64,000 bases of DNA, taken from Acidobacteriaceae bacterium (GTDB taxonomy: Bacteria > Acidobacteriota > Terriglobia > Terriglobales > Acidobacteriaceae). Positions 54,367 to 62,993 of this stretch are shown piece after piece. Positions within the stretch are counted from its first letter, which is position 1. Each line of letters starts with the position of its first letter. The notes below the pieces were generated by a model. The model saw nothing but the letters and a program-made list of their open reading frames with translations, did not search any database and was not told the DNA's origin. The translations under genes and the position numbers were made by a program. Location of the stretch: positions 1 through 64,000 of the forward strand of contig PLCS01000007.1 in assembly GCA_003134855.1 (NCBI GenBank). Reading direction: 5' to 3'.

Positions 54367-54410
54367 ATCCCACCCTTCCCGCAAAAAACGCGCGAAGGGT
54401 GGGGCACCCA
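54367..54410 (-). repeat. Dispersed hairpin repeat family B, copy 5
   Basis: TCCCACCCTTCCCGC, an A-rich loop, GCGCGAAGGGTGGGGCACCC; the reverse complement starts TGGGTGCCCCACCCTTCGCG. It separates padR and the methyltransferase gene. Confidence 0.65.
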
Positions 54411-54446
54411 TCAATGTTGAGATTTTCAACAAATAAGGAGAAGCAA

Positions 54447-55916
54447 ATGCCTGCCATCGTTAAATCCAGCCGCCGGGTGCAGATCGTGGCCTGGGCTGTC
54501 GCCAGCCTTTTTGTTCTTGGCTTTTTCTTCAATCCGGTGGGTGTGTGGACCGGCACCATTCTGGGCGCGTGGTTCGTGGGCACGCAAAAGCCCCGGCGTG
54601 GATTCCTCTGGATGTTCGCTATCAGCTTCATTCCCAGCCTGATTTTTGGCTGGCGCAAAATTCCGTTGACCGGCCCGGAGCAGGCGCTCCATTATCTTGG
54701 CTGGACGCTGCTGGCCGCCGTGCTCGGCGTTCTGCCCTTCACCTTCCACCGGCTGGTCAGCGTCCGCCTGCCTGGATTCCTTTCGACGCTTCCGTTACCG
54801 CTGGCGGCTGTGGCGATTTCCGCGCTTCTCATGGCGCTGCACATCGGCGCAGCTTCCGTGATCGGACCATCCACCTTCCTCATCTTTTGGTTTGCGGCGA
54901 CGGTCGTGTGGTTGTGGAACCAGGAATCTCACGCTACTGAATTTGTCTTCGGGGCGGGCGTCATCGCTGTAGGCGGCTTCGGGCTCTTCCGCCATTACAG
55001 CGACGTCGCGCTGCCGGTCAATCTGCTCACTGGCGCGGCGTTTTCCTGGATTTGCCTTGGCGTAGCCCTGTTCTTGAGCGTCTGGGCGCTCTTCCGCCCG
55101 ATCAAACAGCGGACCTGGGCCGAACGTCCGCAGACTATCTCTCGTTTGCAAAGCCCGTTTACGCACGAGCCGTTGCATGTAGTCAGCGAGCAGGGCCGTG
55201 AAGCGCTGGTCAGCAGCTCTGGCGAGCGCTTCCCCATCCGCGACGGAATCCCGGTCTTCCTCAAGCCCGAAGACCTCACCGGCGACAACGGCAAATACAA
55301 CCATCTGTACGAGACCATCGGCGGATTCTACGACGACACGCAGCGCGTCGCCGGCGCGTTCAAGGGACTAGACCGGGATGAATACTTCCTCGCATATATG
55401 CGCATGCTTGAAGCCAAACCCGGCGATTTGGTACTGGAAACCTCTGTGGGCACCGGCCTCAGCTTCAAATATCTGCCCCGTGGAGTGAAACTCTCCGGCC
55501 TCGATCTCTCTCCCGAGATGCTGGCCAACTGCCAGGTCAACCTGCGCCGCTGGAAGATGGAGGCCGACCTTTATCTGGGCAATGCCGAGAACCTGCCCTT
55601 CGCCGATTCCAGCTTCGATGTCGTCTTTCATGTGGGAGGCATCAGCTTCTTCAACGACCAGGCAAAGGCGATCCGGGAGATGATTCGCGTCGCCAAACCA
55701 GGCAGTCTTTTGCTCATCTCCGATGAAACCGAGGAGTATGCGAAGGCAACCTATGAAAAAATTCCGATTACCAGCAGCTATTACAAGAACCGCCAAACGA
55801 CCGTGAAAATTCCTATTGATCTGGTGCCACATGAGATGCAGGAGATTCATCTGGAAATGATCAAGGGCGGCCTGTTTTACGCGCTCACCTTCCGCAAACC
55901 ACCTGCTGGGAAGTAA
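54447..55916 (+). CDS. Membrane-anchored SAM-dependent methyltransferase
   Basis: A 489-residue protein of unusual architecture. Residues ~1-225 hold about seven hydrophobic helices (IVAWAVASLFVLGFFFNPVGV to ICLGVALFLSVWALF). A short Trm112-like stretch (GREALVSSSGERFPIRDGIPVFLKPED) follows near 255. Residues ~300-489 are a class I methyltransferase (VLETSVGTGLSFKYLP, a GxGxG-type motif I with changes; LSGLDLSPEMLANC; LGNAENLPFADSSFDVVFHVGG). AAGGAG lies 7 nt before the ATG. Substrate unknown; a lipid or quinone-like molecule is an inference from membrane anchoring. The upstream padR may control it. Confidence 0.8.
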   Translation: MPAIVKSSRRVQIVAWAVASLFVLGFFFNPVGVWTGTILGAWFVGTQKPRRGFLWMFAISFIPSLIFGWRKIPLTGPEQALHYLGWTLLAAVLGVLPFTFHRLVSVRLPGFLSTLPLPLAAVAISALLMALHIGAASVIGPSTFLIFWFAATVVWLWNQESHATEFVFGAGVIAVGGFGLFRHYSDVALPVNLLTGAAFSWICLGVALFLSVWALFRPIKQRTWAERPQTISRLQSPFTHEPLHVVSEQGREALVSSSGERFPIRDGIPVFLKPEDLTGDNGKYNHLYETIGGFYDDTQRVAGAFKGLDRDEYFLAYMRMLEAKPGDLVLETSVGTGLSFKYLPRGVKLSGLDLSPEMLANCQVNLRRWKMEADLYLGNAENLPFADSSFDVVFHVGGISFFNDQAKAIREMIRVAKPGSLLLISDETEEYAKATYEKIPITSSYYKNRQTTVKIPIDLVPHEMQEIHLEMIKGGLFYALTFRKPPAGK

Positions 55917-55965
55917 AATCGGGAGCAGCACGGCTCGCTACTGTGAGTTATACCAGCAATGAACC

Positions 55966-56024
55966 CGCTAACTTGCTAACTCGCTAACACCGCGAAACGG
56001 TGGCTAACTCGCTAAATGGTTAAC
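55966..56024. repeat. 8-nt periodic repeat between the methyltransferase and AhpD-like genes
   Basis: GCTAACTT, GCTAACTC, GCTAACAC, then CGCGAAACGGTG, then GCTAACTC, GCTAAATG. Period 8. Confidence 0.55.
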
Positions 56025-56097
56025 CAGTCTCCACGTGTTTTGGCAAAAGGATGGAGAATACCACATTCTCAACCAGTTTTGTTCAAAGGAGTATTCA

Positions 56098-56478
56098 ATG
56101 CCAACGAAGGGAGTTCCGCGCGCCATGAACAAACTCGAAGAGCTTACCGCCCTGCGGAAACGCGCTCATGCGCAGTTGCTGGCCAGCAAATCGAAGGTCT
56201 ACGAAGGTTTTCTGGCCATGGAAAAGGCTGCCTATTGCGACGGCGCGCTGCCCAAAAAACAGAAAGAGCTGATCGCCGTGGGCATCTCCGTGGTGAAGAA
56301 CTGCGAATCCTGCATGCAGTGGCACATTGAACAGGCAGCCGCCGCCGGCGCAACCTTCGAGGAGTTACTGGAAGCCATCGAGGTCGGCATCGAGATGGGC
56401 GGCGGCCCGGCTACTGTCTCCGCCCGCTTTGCGCTGGAAGTGATGGAGAGCCTGGGACTCAAACCACGCCAGAGTTAG
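56098..56478 (+). CDS. Carboxymuconolactone decarboxylase/AhpD family protein
   Basis: A 126-residue all-helical protein. The redox-active motif NCESCMQWHIEQA (CxxCxxxH) matches AhpD-like enzymes; AYCDGALPKKQKELIAVGISVV and AIEVGIEMGGGPATV complete the fold. AhpD-like proteins reduce peroxiredoxins or act in antioxidant defence; the size fits. AAAGGAG lies about 5 nt before the ATG. No peroxiredoxin is adjacent, so the partner is unknown. Confidence 0.85.
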   Translation: MPTKGVPRAMNKLEELTALRKRAHAQLLASKSKVYEGFLAMEKAAYCDGALPKKQKELIAVGISVVKNCESCMQWHIEQAAAAGATFEELLEAIEVGIEMGGGPATVSARFALEVMESLGLKPRQS

Positions 56479-56515
56479 CTGCAACCCTCGCCGCGCCCAG
56501 CCCGCCGGAACGCCC

Positions 56516-56521
56516 TACAAT
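56516..56521 (+). promoter_or_regulatory. -10-like TACAAT 6 nt before the MBL gene
   Basis: TACAAT-gaaact-ATG with no ribosome-binding site suggests a leaderless mRNA. Confidence 0.4.
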
Positions 56522-56527
56522 GAAACT

Positions 56528-57160
56528 ATGATTCTGGAGACCTTTCCCGTCGGTCCGCTGGCCTGCAACTGCACCATCCTCGGCGACGAAGCGTCCGGCG
56601 AGGCCATCGTCATCGATCCCGGCGACGAGGTGGGCCGCATCCATCGCCGCCTCACCGAACTCGGCCTCAAGCTCAAGCAGATTCTCGTCACCCACGCGCA
56701 CATCGACCACGTCGGCGGTGCGTTGCGGCTCAAGCGGCTTACCGGCGCGCCCATCCTGCTGAACGTGAACGACCTGCCGCTGCTTAAAATGATGGACATG
56801 CAAGCCGGCTGGGTCGGCATGGAGACGCCGGAGACCGCCCCGCCCGATGCAAGCCTGACAGACGGCCTCATCGTCGGCCTCGACCGCTATCCTGCCCAGG
56901 TGCTGCACACTCCCGGCCACACGCAAGGCTCGGTCTGCCTCCACATTGCCCCGCTCAAGCTGCTCATTGCCGGCGACACCCTCTTCGAAGGCAGCATCGG
57001 CCGCACCGACCTGCCCGGCGGCAACTTCGATCAGATCATCGACTCGATCCAAACCCGCCTGCTCCCGCTGCCCGACGAGACCCGCGTCCTCCCCGGCCAC
57101 GGCCCCGCCACCACCATCGGCGCGGAACGCCGGAGTAATCCTTTCCTGCTCCGACAGTGA
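56528..57160 (+). CDS. MBL-fold (glyoxalase II-like) metallohydrolase
   Basis: A 210-residue hydrolase. The zinc motif VTHAHIDHVGG (HxHxDH) is near residue 60. LHTPGHTQGSVCLH carries the third His, AGDTLFEGSIGRTDLPGG the bridging Asp, and VLPGHGPATTIGAER the last His. ACNCTILGDEASGEAIVIDPG opens the fold. Enzymes of this type cleave thioesters such as S-lactoylglutathione or related metabolites; the glyoxalase role is a family inference. Confidence 0.88.
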   Translation: MILETFPVGPLACNCTILGDEASGEAIVIDPGDEVGRIHRRLTELGLKLKQILVTHAHIDHVGGALRLKRLTGAPILLNVNDLPLLKMMDMQAGWVGMETPETAPPDASLTDGLIVGLDRYPAQVLHTPGHTQGSVCLHIAPLKLLIAGDTLFEGSIGRTDLPGGNFDQIIDSIQTRLLPLPDETRVLPGHGPATTIGAERRSNPFLLRQ

Positions 57161-57193
57161 GTTAGAAAGTCTTCTATCGAACTAGTCGCTGAT

Positions 57194-58354
57194 TCATCTG
57201 TGAGTATTGAGGAAAGCCGCCAACAGAGCGACTCCGGCGCTGAATTCCGCCTCGGCCGCAAGCAGGCTGACGACCAGCCAGCCCGATTCTGCCATTCCGA
57301 AGAAATAGCCGGGATGGACCCAGACGCCGCGCTCCAGCAGAGCCAGGACCGTCTGCTCGTCGGGCGCTACCGCAGGAATGCGCAGCACCGCGTACCAGCC
57401 GCCCTCAACTTCCAGTCGGCTCACTTCAGGCAGTTGAGCAAGCTGACGATCCAGCTCGTCCAGGTTGGCTCGCACTCGCGCTCGAATCTGCTTCTGGATG
57501 GCCTCGCGCCCTTCCAGCCAGGCCAGCAGCGCGTACTGCACCGGCGCATTCATCGAGAGAAACGTGTCGGCAATGACCTCCAGACGCTCCAAAGCCGTGC
57601 AAGCCTCCGGCCCAGCAGCGACAATCCAGGCCGCCTTCATCTGCGGCAATCCTGCAATCTTGCTCAGCCCGCTGACCACGAAGACTGGAACGCCATCGAG
57701 GCCAGCGGCAAAGCTCTTCCCTGCCCCGCCAAAGCTGTAATCGAGAAAGACCTCGTCCACAATCAACGCCAGGTCGAACTCCCTGCAGAGCCGCGCCAGC
57801 TCCTCGGCCTCCCACGGCTTGATGAAGTGGCCGGTGGGGTTGTTGGGATGGACCAGGACAATGGCCCGCGTCTCCGGCGTGATGGCGCGGCGAAAGCCTT
57901 CCGCATCGATCTGCCAGCCATGGTCGTAGACCAGTGGCGCGGCCCGCAGCTTTACGTCGTCCAGCACGGCGAGGAAGTCGAAGAGCGGGTAGCCGGGCTG
58001 GGCGGCAAGAATCTCGTTGCCCGGATCGCAGAGCAGGCGAAAGAGGAAGCTGTAGGCCTCGCTGGTGCTGGTGGTCAGGAAGATGTGCTCAGGCGAGAGC
58101 GCAACGCCGTGGCCGGCATAGTAGGCGCAGACTGCCTCGCGGGCGCTGAGCAATCCCCTCGGCTGCGGATCGTAGTCCAGCGCGCGCGCATCGCTGAGCG
58201 CCACGAGCAAGCCGGGATCGTAAGCAAAGCCGCAGCGGGTAGGGTTCGAGGCCGTCAGATCGGCGATCGGCAAGCCGGCCGCAACGCGACGCCGGTGCGC
58301 CCGCGCCAGCTCGTTCTCCTCCATGTTCCAGTTGGTTCGCCGCGAAAAGAGCAT
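57194..58354 (-). CDS. Class I/II PLP-dependent aminotransferase
   Basis: A 386-residue fold-type I enzyme. LTASNPTRCGFAYDP at the N-terminus, then HIFLTTSTSEAYSFLFRLLCDPGNEIL, HPNNPTGHFIKPWE (substrate/PLP contacts), ALIVDEVFLDYSF (Asp to the pyridine N), and the Schiff-base Lys in FVVSGLSKIAGLPQMKAAW. GGAGAAG lies upstream of ATG 58354; longer starts at 58369 and 58435 are less supported. Substrate unknown; resemblance is to aspartate/aromatic-type enzymes. It diverges from the HAD gene. Confidence 0.85.
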   Translation of the reverse strand: MLFSRRTNWNMEENELARAHRRRVAAGLPIADLTASNPTRCGFAYDPGLLVALSDARALDYDPQPRGLLSAREAVCAYYAGHGVALSPEHIFLTTSTSEAYSFLFRLLCDPGNEILAAQPGYPLFDFLAVLDDVKLRAAPLVYDHGWQIDAEGFRRAITPETRAIVLVHPNNPTGHFIKPWEAEELARLCREFDLALIVDEVFLDYSFGGAGKSFAAGLDGVPVFVVSGLSKIAGLPQMKAAWIVAAGPEACTALERLEVIADTFLSMNAPVQYALLAWLEGREAIQKQIRARVRANLDELDRQLAQLPEVSRLEVEGGWYAVLRIPAVAPDEQTVLALLERGVWVHPGYFFGMAESGWLVVSLLAAEAEFSAGVALLAAFLNTHR

Positions 58355-58460
58355 AAACTCTTCTCCCATCAAGAATCCAGAAAAGGCTGCCGCACCGCAG
58401 GTGCCACAATAGAAGCAGGCGTCCCACTTCAACATTACACGGACGTACCCCGGAGGTAGA

Positions 58461-59093
58461 TTGGCTTTACGCGCGGTTGTCTTCGACTATGGAATTGTAC
58501 TGACCGGTCCGCCGAACCCCGAGGCGTGGGCCAACCTATTGCGCATCAGTGGTTTACCGCAGGAGCGCTTTGAGCCGCTCTACTGGGCCGACCGCCGCGC
58601 CTACGACGAGGGCCATTTGAGCGGTGTGGGCTTCTGGCAGAGGTTTCTGCTGAGCGCGGGGATACCGGCGAACTGGGCGAAGGCCGAGGAGCTGAACCGC
58701 TGGGATGCGCGCCTGTGGACCGTGGAGAACCCCGCCATGCTGGCCTGGCAACTCCAGATCAAAGAGAGCGGGCTGAAGACCGCCATCCTCTCCAACATCG
58801 GCGACAGTGTGCTGGAAAGCGTGGAGCGCGAATTCGACTGGATTCACCGCTTCGACGTGCTGGTGTGGAGCTATCAGTTCGGCGTCGCCAAGCCCGACCC
58901 AGCCATCTATCGCCACACGCTCGATGAACTGGGAACGAGGCCGGAAGAGACGCTCTTCATCGACGACAAACGGGAGAACATGGAAGCCGCGCGGGCGCTG
59001 GGGATGCCGTCCATTCAGTATTCCAGCGTGGAAGGGCTGCGCGCCGACCTGATCGCCGTCGGCCTCGACGCCGAGCTGCCCATGCCCGCCTGA
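58461..59093 (+). CDS. HAD superfamily hydrolase
   Basis: A 210-residue protein. The first Asp motif reads VVFDYGIVLTG: the nucleophile is present, but the second position has Gly instead of the usual Asp, as in some YihX-like members. Motif II Ser/Thr is in TAILSNIGD, the Lys in FGVAKPDPAIYRHTL, and the acid pair in TLFIDDKRENMEAA. A helical cap lies between motifs I and II. The start is TTG 58461 with GGAGGT about 4 nt upstream. It may remove phosphate from a sugar; substrate unknown. Confidence 0.85.
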   Translation: MALRAVVFDYGIVLTGPPNPEAWANLLRISGLPQERFEPLYWADRRAYDEGHLSGVGFWQRFLLSAGIPANWAKAEELNRWDARLWTVENPAMLAWQLQIKESGLKTAILSNIGDSVLESVEREFDWIHRFDVLVWSYQFGVAKPDPAIYRHTLDELGTRPEETLFIDDKRENMEAARALGMPSIQYSSVEGLRADLIAVGLDAELPMPA

Positions 59094-59145
59094 AAGAGGA
59101 CAGTAGCCGGCCCTAAGTTTGCACTCGAAGAGGGCTGGCTAAGAA

Positions 59146-59267
59146 AGCTCTGAAACAGTCCTTACTGCGATCCAACATTCCCTCAGGGGCTAAAGCCGCG
59201 TTGATTATGCAGCCTGTGCGGCACGGCTAAAGCCGTGCCCTTTCAAATCATCGACTTAATTAGAGCT
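59146..59267 (-). repeat. Dispersed repeat family A, reverse-orientation copy
   Basis: CATTCCCTCAGGGGCTAAAG at the left and GGCACGGCTAAAGCCGTGCC, then CTTTCAAATCATCGACTTAA to the right, ending TTAGAGCT, the complement of the left end of the 27202 copy. It fills most of the gap before the GH3/PA14 gene. Confidence 0.8.
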
Positions 59268-59380
59268 GCCCTGAACTGTTTTTGTCTAAGTGGCTGTGAA
59301 TAACCGAAGACGAATTCCGCGTCTTCGAGACCGGCTCATCCGTCCAGAGATACGGCAATGGGCCAAAAAAGGTGAATTTC

Positions 59381-62089
59381 ATGCAGGAAACAAAAGCATT
59401 GCGCGCGGCTGTTTCGGCCGTGCTGGGTGTTGTTCTGGCGCTGAGCGCGGCTCTAGCGCTGGGGCAGAGCGTGCCGGTGGTCACCGGCGACGCGCGGGTA
59501 GACAAGCTGCTGAGCCAGATGACGCTCAGCGAGAAGATGACGCTGATCCACGGCACACAGGAGGATCCAGCGGTCTACCAGGGCCAGGCCGGCTACCTGG
59601 CCGGCATTCCGCGGCTGGGCATTCCGGGGTTGCGCTTTGCCGACGGGCCTCCGGGGGTGCTGACGCGCCATCCGTCGCAGGGCGAGACGGCGACGATGGG
59701 CGTGGCCGCCACCTTCAGCACAAGGACCGCCGAGCAAAATGGCGTGGTGATTGGCCGCGAAGACCGCGCACTGGGCATCGACGTCTCGCTTCAACCCTTT
59801 GTCAACATCGACCGAGACCTGGAGTTCAGCCGCGGCTACAACACCTTCGGCGAAGACCCGTTCCTGGCCTCCGAGATGGGGGTTGCCGAGGTCAAAGGCA
59901 TTCAGTCGCAGCACGTCATGGCGCAGATCAAGCACTACGTGGCCTACGACTCGAACGGCAGCAACATCTTTGTCGACGACCAGACGCTGCACGAGATCTA
60001 TGTGGCGCCCTTTGACGCTGCCATTCGGAGGGCGGACGTCTCGTCCATCATGTGCTCCTATAACCGCGTGAACGGCACTTTTGCCTGCGGCAACGAGGCC
60101 ACACTGACCAAGATCCTGCGCGATGAGATCGGCTTTAAGGGCTTCGTAACCTCGGACTGGGGCGCAGTTCACGGGGTCAACTTCATCAATGCAGGCCTGG
60201 ACATGGAGATGCCGGGCGAGCCGAAGCCGGGCGGCGGCGGCTTCCAGATTCCCTCGTTCTTCGATATGCAGCCACTGCCTCCTCCACCGCCGCCACGCCC
60301 GGCCGCCAATGCCGCGATGGCGGAGATGATGGCCATGTTCGGCGGGCACATTCCTGAAGAACCGGCTCCCGAGCGGGGCGGCTTCGGCGACTTCGGCAGA
60401 AAGCTGGACCCCAGGAAGATGCCCGACGCCCTCAAGGACGGCACCGTCAATGAGGCGGCCATCACCCGCGCCGCCGGACGCGTGCTCTATGAGATCGTCC
60501 ACTTCGGCTACCTCGACGGCCAGTCGAAACACACCGTCACCGCGCAGGCCATCGAAGCCAACGCCAGAATCATCGAGAAGACCGGCGAAGAGGCCGCGGT
60601 TCTGTTGAAGAATGAAGGCGGCGCACTGCCGCTGAAGGCCGCCGATCTTGACTCGGTGGTTCTGATCGGCCCCACCGCCGGCCAGGTGGACTCGATCGGC
60701 ATCAACGGCGAACGCTCGGTCGGCTTGCCGCAGCGACAGGTTGGCCCGTATGAAGCACTCAAGAAGGTTACGGGCAACGCCAAGATCAACTTCGCCGTGA
60801 ACGACGATATGACCGGCACGCCGGTTCCCGCCGGAGCGCTAAGTCACGACAGCAAGCCCGGCTTGGTCCGCACCGGCTCGGGCGATGAGCAAACTGACGC
60901 ACAGATCAACTTCACCGGCGCCAACGCGCTGCCGGCCAACGCAACCGTAACTTGGAAGGGCACACTCACTCCGCCTCATGCGGGCACCTACTGGCTCTAT
61001 CTCCAGGCGCTGGGGACCAACGCCAACATCTCTCTCGACGGCAAGCGGCTGGCCAGGACCGGCGTCTCCCAGGGCGGCGTGCATGGCGACATTCTGCAAG
61101 CCAACCAAGACAATGCCGTTCCCACCACCGACGGCCTGGACAACGTGCGCCGTGCCGTTGAACTGAAGGCTGGACCCCACGCAATCGAAATCAGCACCAG
61201 CCCGGACAGCTCCAACTCACCCGTCCAGGTGCGGCTCAACTGGTATACCCCCGAGCAGCGCCATGCCGACCACGAAGCCGCCCTCGCCGCTGCGAAAAGC
61301 GCCAAGGTGGCAGTGGTCTTTCTGTGGACGCGCCTCAGCCCCGTCTTCGGCCTGCCCGGCGATCAGGACAAGCTGGTTGAGGAAGTAGCGGCGGTGAATC
61401 CGAACACTATCGTCGTGCTCAACACCAGCCAGCCCGTTGCCCTGCCCTGGCTCGGCAAGGTGAAGGCGGTGCTAGAGATGTGGTGGCCCGGCGATGAGGG
61501 CGGATGGTCCACGGCCAACCTGCTGGCGGGCAAGACCAGCCCCGCAGGACGCCTGCCCGTGACCTGGGGCAAGCGCCTGGAAGACTACGCCGCCACCGAC
61601 CCTAGGTACCCGGAGCGCTCCACCAAGGGCGTGGACGGCAAAACCACTTACAGCGAAGGCGTCAATGTGGGCTATCGCTGGTTCGACAAGGAGAAGATCG
61701 ATCCGCTCTTCGCATTCGGCCACGGCCTCAGCTACACCAGCTTCGCTTACTCCGGGCTGAAGGTGGACAAAGCCCCCGACGGCGGGCTGAACGTCAGCCT
61801 GACCCTCAAGAACACCGGCACAGTGGCCTCGGACGAGGTTCCGCAGGTCTATCTGGGCGCGCCCAGCGAGATTCCTGATGGAGTGCAGTTCCCGGTGCGG
61901 GCGCTGGTCGCCTTCGACCGCATCCATTTGGGTGCCGGAGAGGCCAAAACCGTAACCCTCCATGTAGCGCCGCGCCAGTTGCAGTACTGGTCCACGAAGG
62001 AAGGCAAGTGGGTTGCCGCAACCGGCAAACGCACGGTAAGCGTGGGGGCATCAAGCCGCGATCTGCGGGTGGAGCAGAGCATCGACTAA
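59381..62089 (+). CDS. Secreted GH3 beta-glucosidase/xylosidase with inserted PA14 domain
   Basis: A 902-residue protein. The signal peptide ends near ALALGQS. The GH3 barrel carries FADGPPGVLTR, SRGYNTFGEDPFLA, IKHYVAYDSNG and the nucleophile in FVTSDWGAVHG (D259). A Pro/Gly-rich insert lies near residues 283-330. The C-terminal catalytic domain starts near EEAAVLLKNEGGALPL and is split by a PA14 carbohydrate-binding domain (~489-610: WKGTLTPPHAGTYWLYLQAL, NISLDGKRLA). A fibronectin-III-like domain ends it. No lipobox is present. It is the second GH3 of the window, with a different domain plan from the first. Confidence 0.9.
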   Translation: MQETKALRAAVSAVLGVVLALSAALALGQSVPVVTGDARVDKLLSQMTLSEKMTLIHGTQEDPAVYQGQAGYLAGIPRLGIPGLRFADGPPGVLTRHPSQGETATMGVAATFSTRTAEQNGVVIGREDRALGIDVSLQPFVNIDRDLEFSRGYNTFGEDPFLASEMGVAEVKGIQSQHVMAQIKHYVAYDSNGSNIFVDDQTLHEIYVAPFDAAIRRADVSSIMCSYNRVNGTFACGNEATLTKILRDEIGFKGFVTSDWGAVHGVNFINAGLDMEMPGEPKPGGGGFQIPSFFDMQPLPPPPPPRPAANAAMAEMMAMFGGHIPEEPAPERGGFGDFGRKLDPRKMPDALKDGTVNEAAITRAAGRVLYEIVHFGYLDGQSKHTVTAQAIEANARIIEKTGEEAAVLLKNEGGALPLKAADLDSVVLIGPTAGQVDSIGINGERSVGLPQRQVGPYEALKKVTGNAKINFAVNDDMTGTPVPAGALSHDSKPGLVRTGSGDEQTDAQINFTGANALPANATVTWKGTLTPPHAGTYWLYLQALGTNANISLDGKRLARTGVSQGGVHGDILQANQDNAVPTTDGLDNVRRAVELKAGPHAIEISTSPDSSNSPVQVRLNWYTPEQRHADHEAALAAAKSAKVAVVFLWTRLSPVFGLPGDQDKLVEEVAAVNPNTIVVLNTSQPVALPWLGKVKAVLEMWWPGDEGGWSTANLLAGKTSPAGRLPVTWGKRLEDYAATDPRYPERSTKGVDGKTTYSEGVNVGYRWFDKEKIDPLFAFGHGLSYTSFAYSGLKVDKAPDGGLNVSLTLKNTGTVASDEVPQVYLGAPSEIPDGVQFPVRALVAFDRIHLGAGEAKTVTLHVAPRQLQYWSTKEGKWVAATGKRTVSVGASSRDLRVEQSID

Positions 62090-62120
62090 GTGGCTTGCAG
62101 GTTCCCTGCTGCCGATAACT

Positions 62121-62174
62121 GAAAAGAACCCGGTCCACGATGGAGTTTCGTCCATCATGGGCCGGTTTCTTTTC
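62121..62174 (+). terminator. Long terminator hairpin after the GH3/PA14 gene
   Basis: GAAAAGAACCCGGTCCACGA, then TGGA, pairs with TCCATCATGGGCCGGTTTCT, then TTTC (imperfect 24-bp stem, GTTTCG loop), ending in a T-rich tail. Confidence 0.75.
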
Positions 62175-62190
62175 GGCTCGGCTTGCCCGT

Positions 62191-62196
62191 TACACT
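62191..62196 (+). promoter_or_regulatory. -10-like TACACT 6 nt before rdgB
   Basis: TACACT-cttccc-ATG with no ribosome-binding site; a leaderless message is likely. Confidence 0.4.
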
Positions 62197-62202
62197 CTTC
62201 CC

Positions 62203-62826
62203 ATGGGCCTTCGACTCTACGCCGCCACCACCAGCCAAGGCAAGCTGCGCGACTTTCGCACTGCCGCCGAAGCCCACGCCCTCGACCTTGAGCCTCTTCC
62301 GGGAATCGAAACAATCCCCGCGCCGGAGGAGGACGGCCTGACCTTCGCCGCAAACGCCACACTCAAGGCCGTTTACTATTCGCGGTTTGCTTCGGGCGAG
62401 CTGGTACTAGCGGACGACTCCGGCCTGGAAGTGGACGCTCTCGATGGCACACCCGGCGTTCGCTCGGCCCGCTTTGCCGCGGATGCCGGAGTGGTGGACT
62501 CGCACGGCGCCAAGCACACCACCGACGTTTGGAACAACATGGAGCTGTTGCTGCGGCTGGCCGGCGTGCCCGCCGCCGAACGCACGGCGCGCTACCGCTG
62601 TGTGCTGGTGGCGGCTCGCGACGGCGTTGCCCTGCACACCGCCGAGGGCTCTGTGGAAGGGCTGATTCTGGAATCGCCGCGCGGCACGGGCGGCTTCGGC
62701 TACGACCCGCTGTTTTATCTGCCCGCGCTCGACCGCACCATGGCCGAAGTGGACCTGGAAACCAAGCACTCGCTCAGCCATCGCGGGCGCGCCATTGCGG
62801 CTCTGCTGGCAATGTTGGCCGTGTGA
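62203..62826 (+). CDS. rdgB: Non-canonical purine NTP pyrophosphatase (RdgB/HAM1)
   Basis: A 207-residue enzyme that removes ITP, dITP and XTP from the nucleotide pool. LYAATTSQGKLRDFRTAAEA is the N-terminal motif; DGLTFAANATLKAVYYSRF, VLADDSGLEVDALDGTPGVRSARFA and the C-terminal GTGGFGYDPLFYLPALDRTMAEV, then KHSLSHRGRAI are family signatures with metal- and base-binding residues. Length is normal. The message appears leaderless. It is followed by the sdh operon. Confidence 0.94.
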   Translation: MGLRLYAATTSQGKLRDFRTAAEAHALDLEPLPGIETIPAPEEDGLTFAANATLKAVYYSRFASGELVLADDSGLEVDALDGTPGVRSARFAADAGVVDSHGAKHTTDVWNNMELLLRLAGVPAAERTARYRCVLVAARDGVALHTAEGSVEGLILESPRGTGGFGYDPLFYLPALDRTMAEVDLETKHSLSHRGRAIAALLAMLAV

Positions 62827-62993
62827 CAATACCATTTTTGAATCGAAAAGGATCAAGCCTCATGGAATTGGTTGACGAATGTGATCTGGAACACCAATAA
62901 TGAATGAAAATCAGGCCGCGCATCCCGTTCCTCGATTTGAGACCGCCGTCTGCCAGAACCCGCGCCTGCAAGCCTCTAGGAGCTCACACCGCT

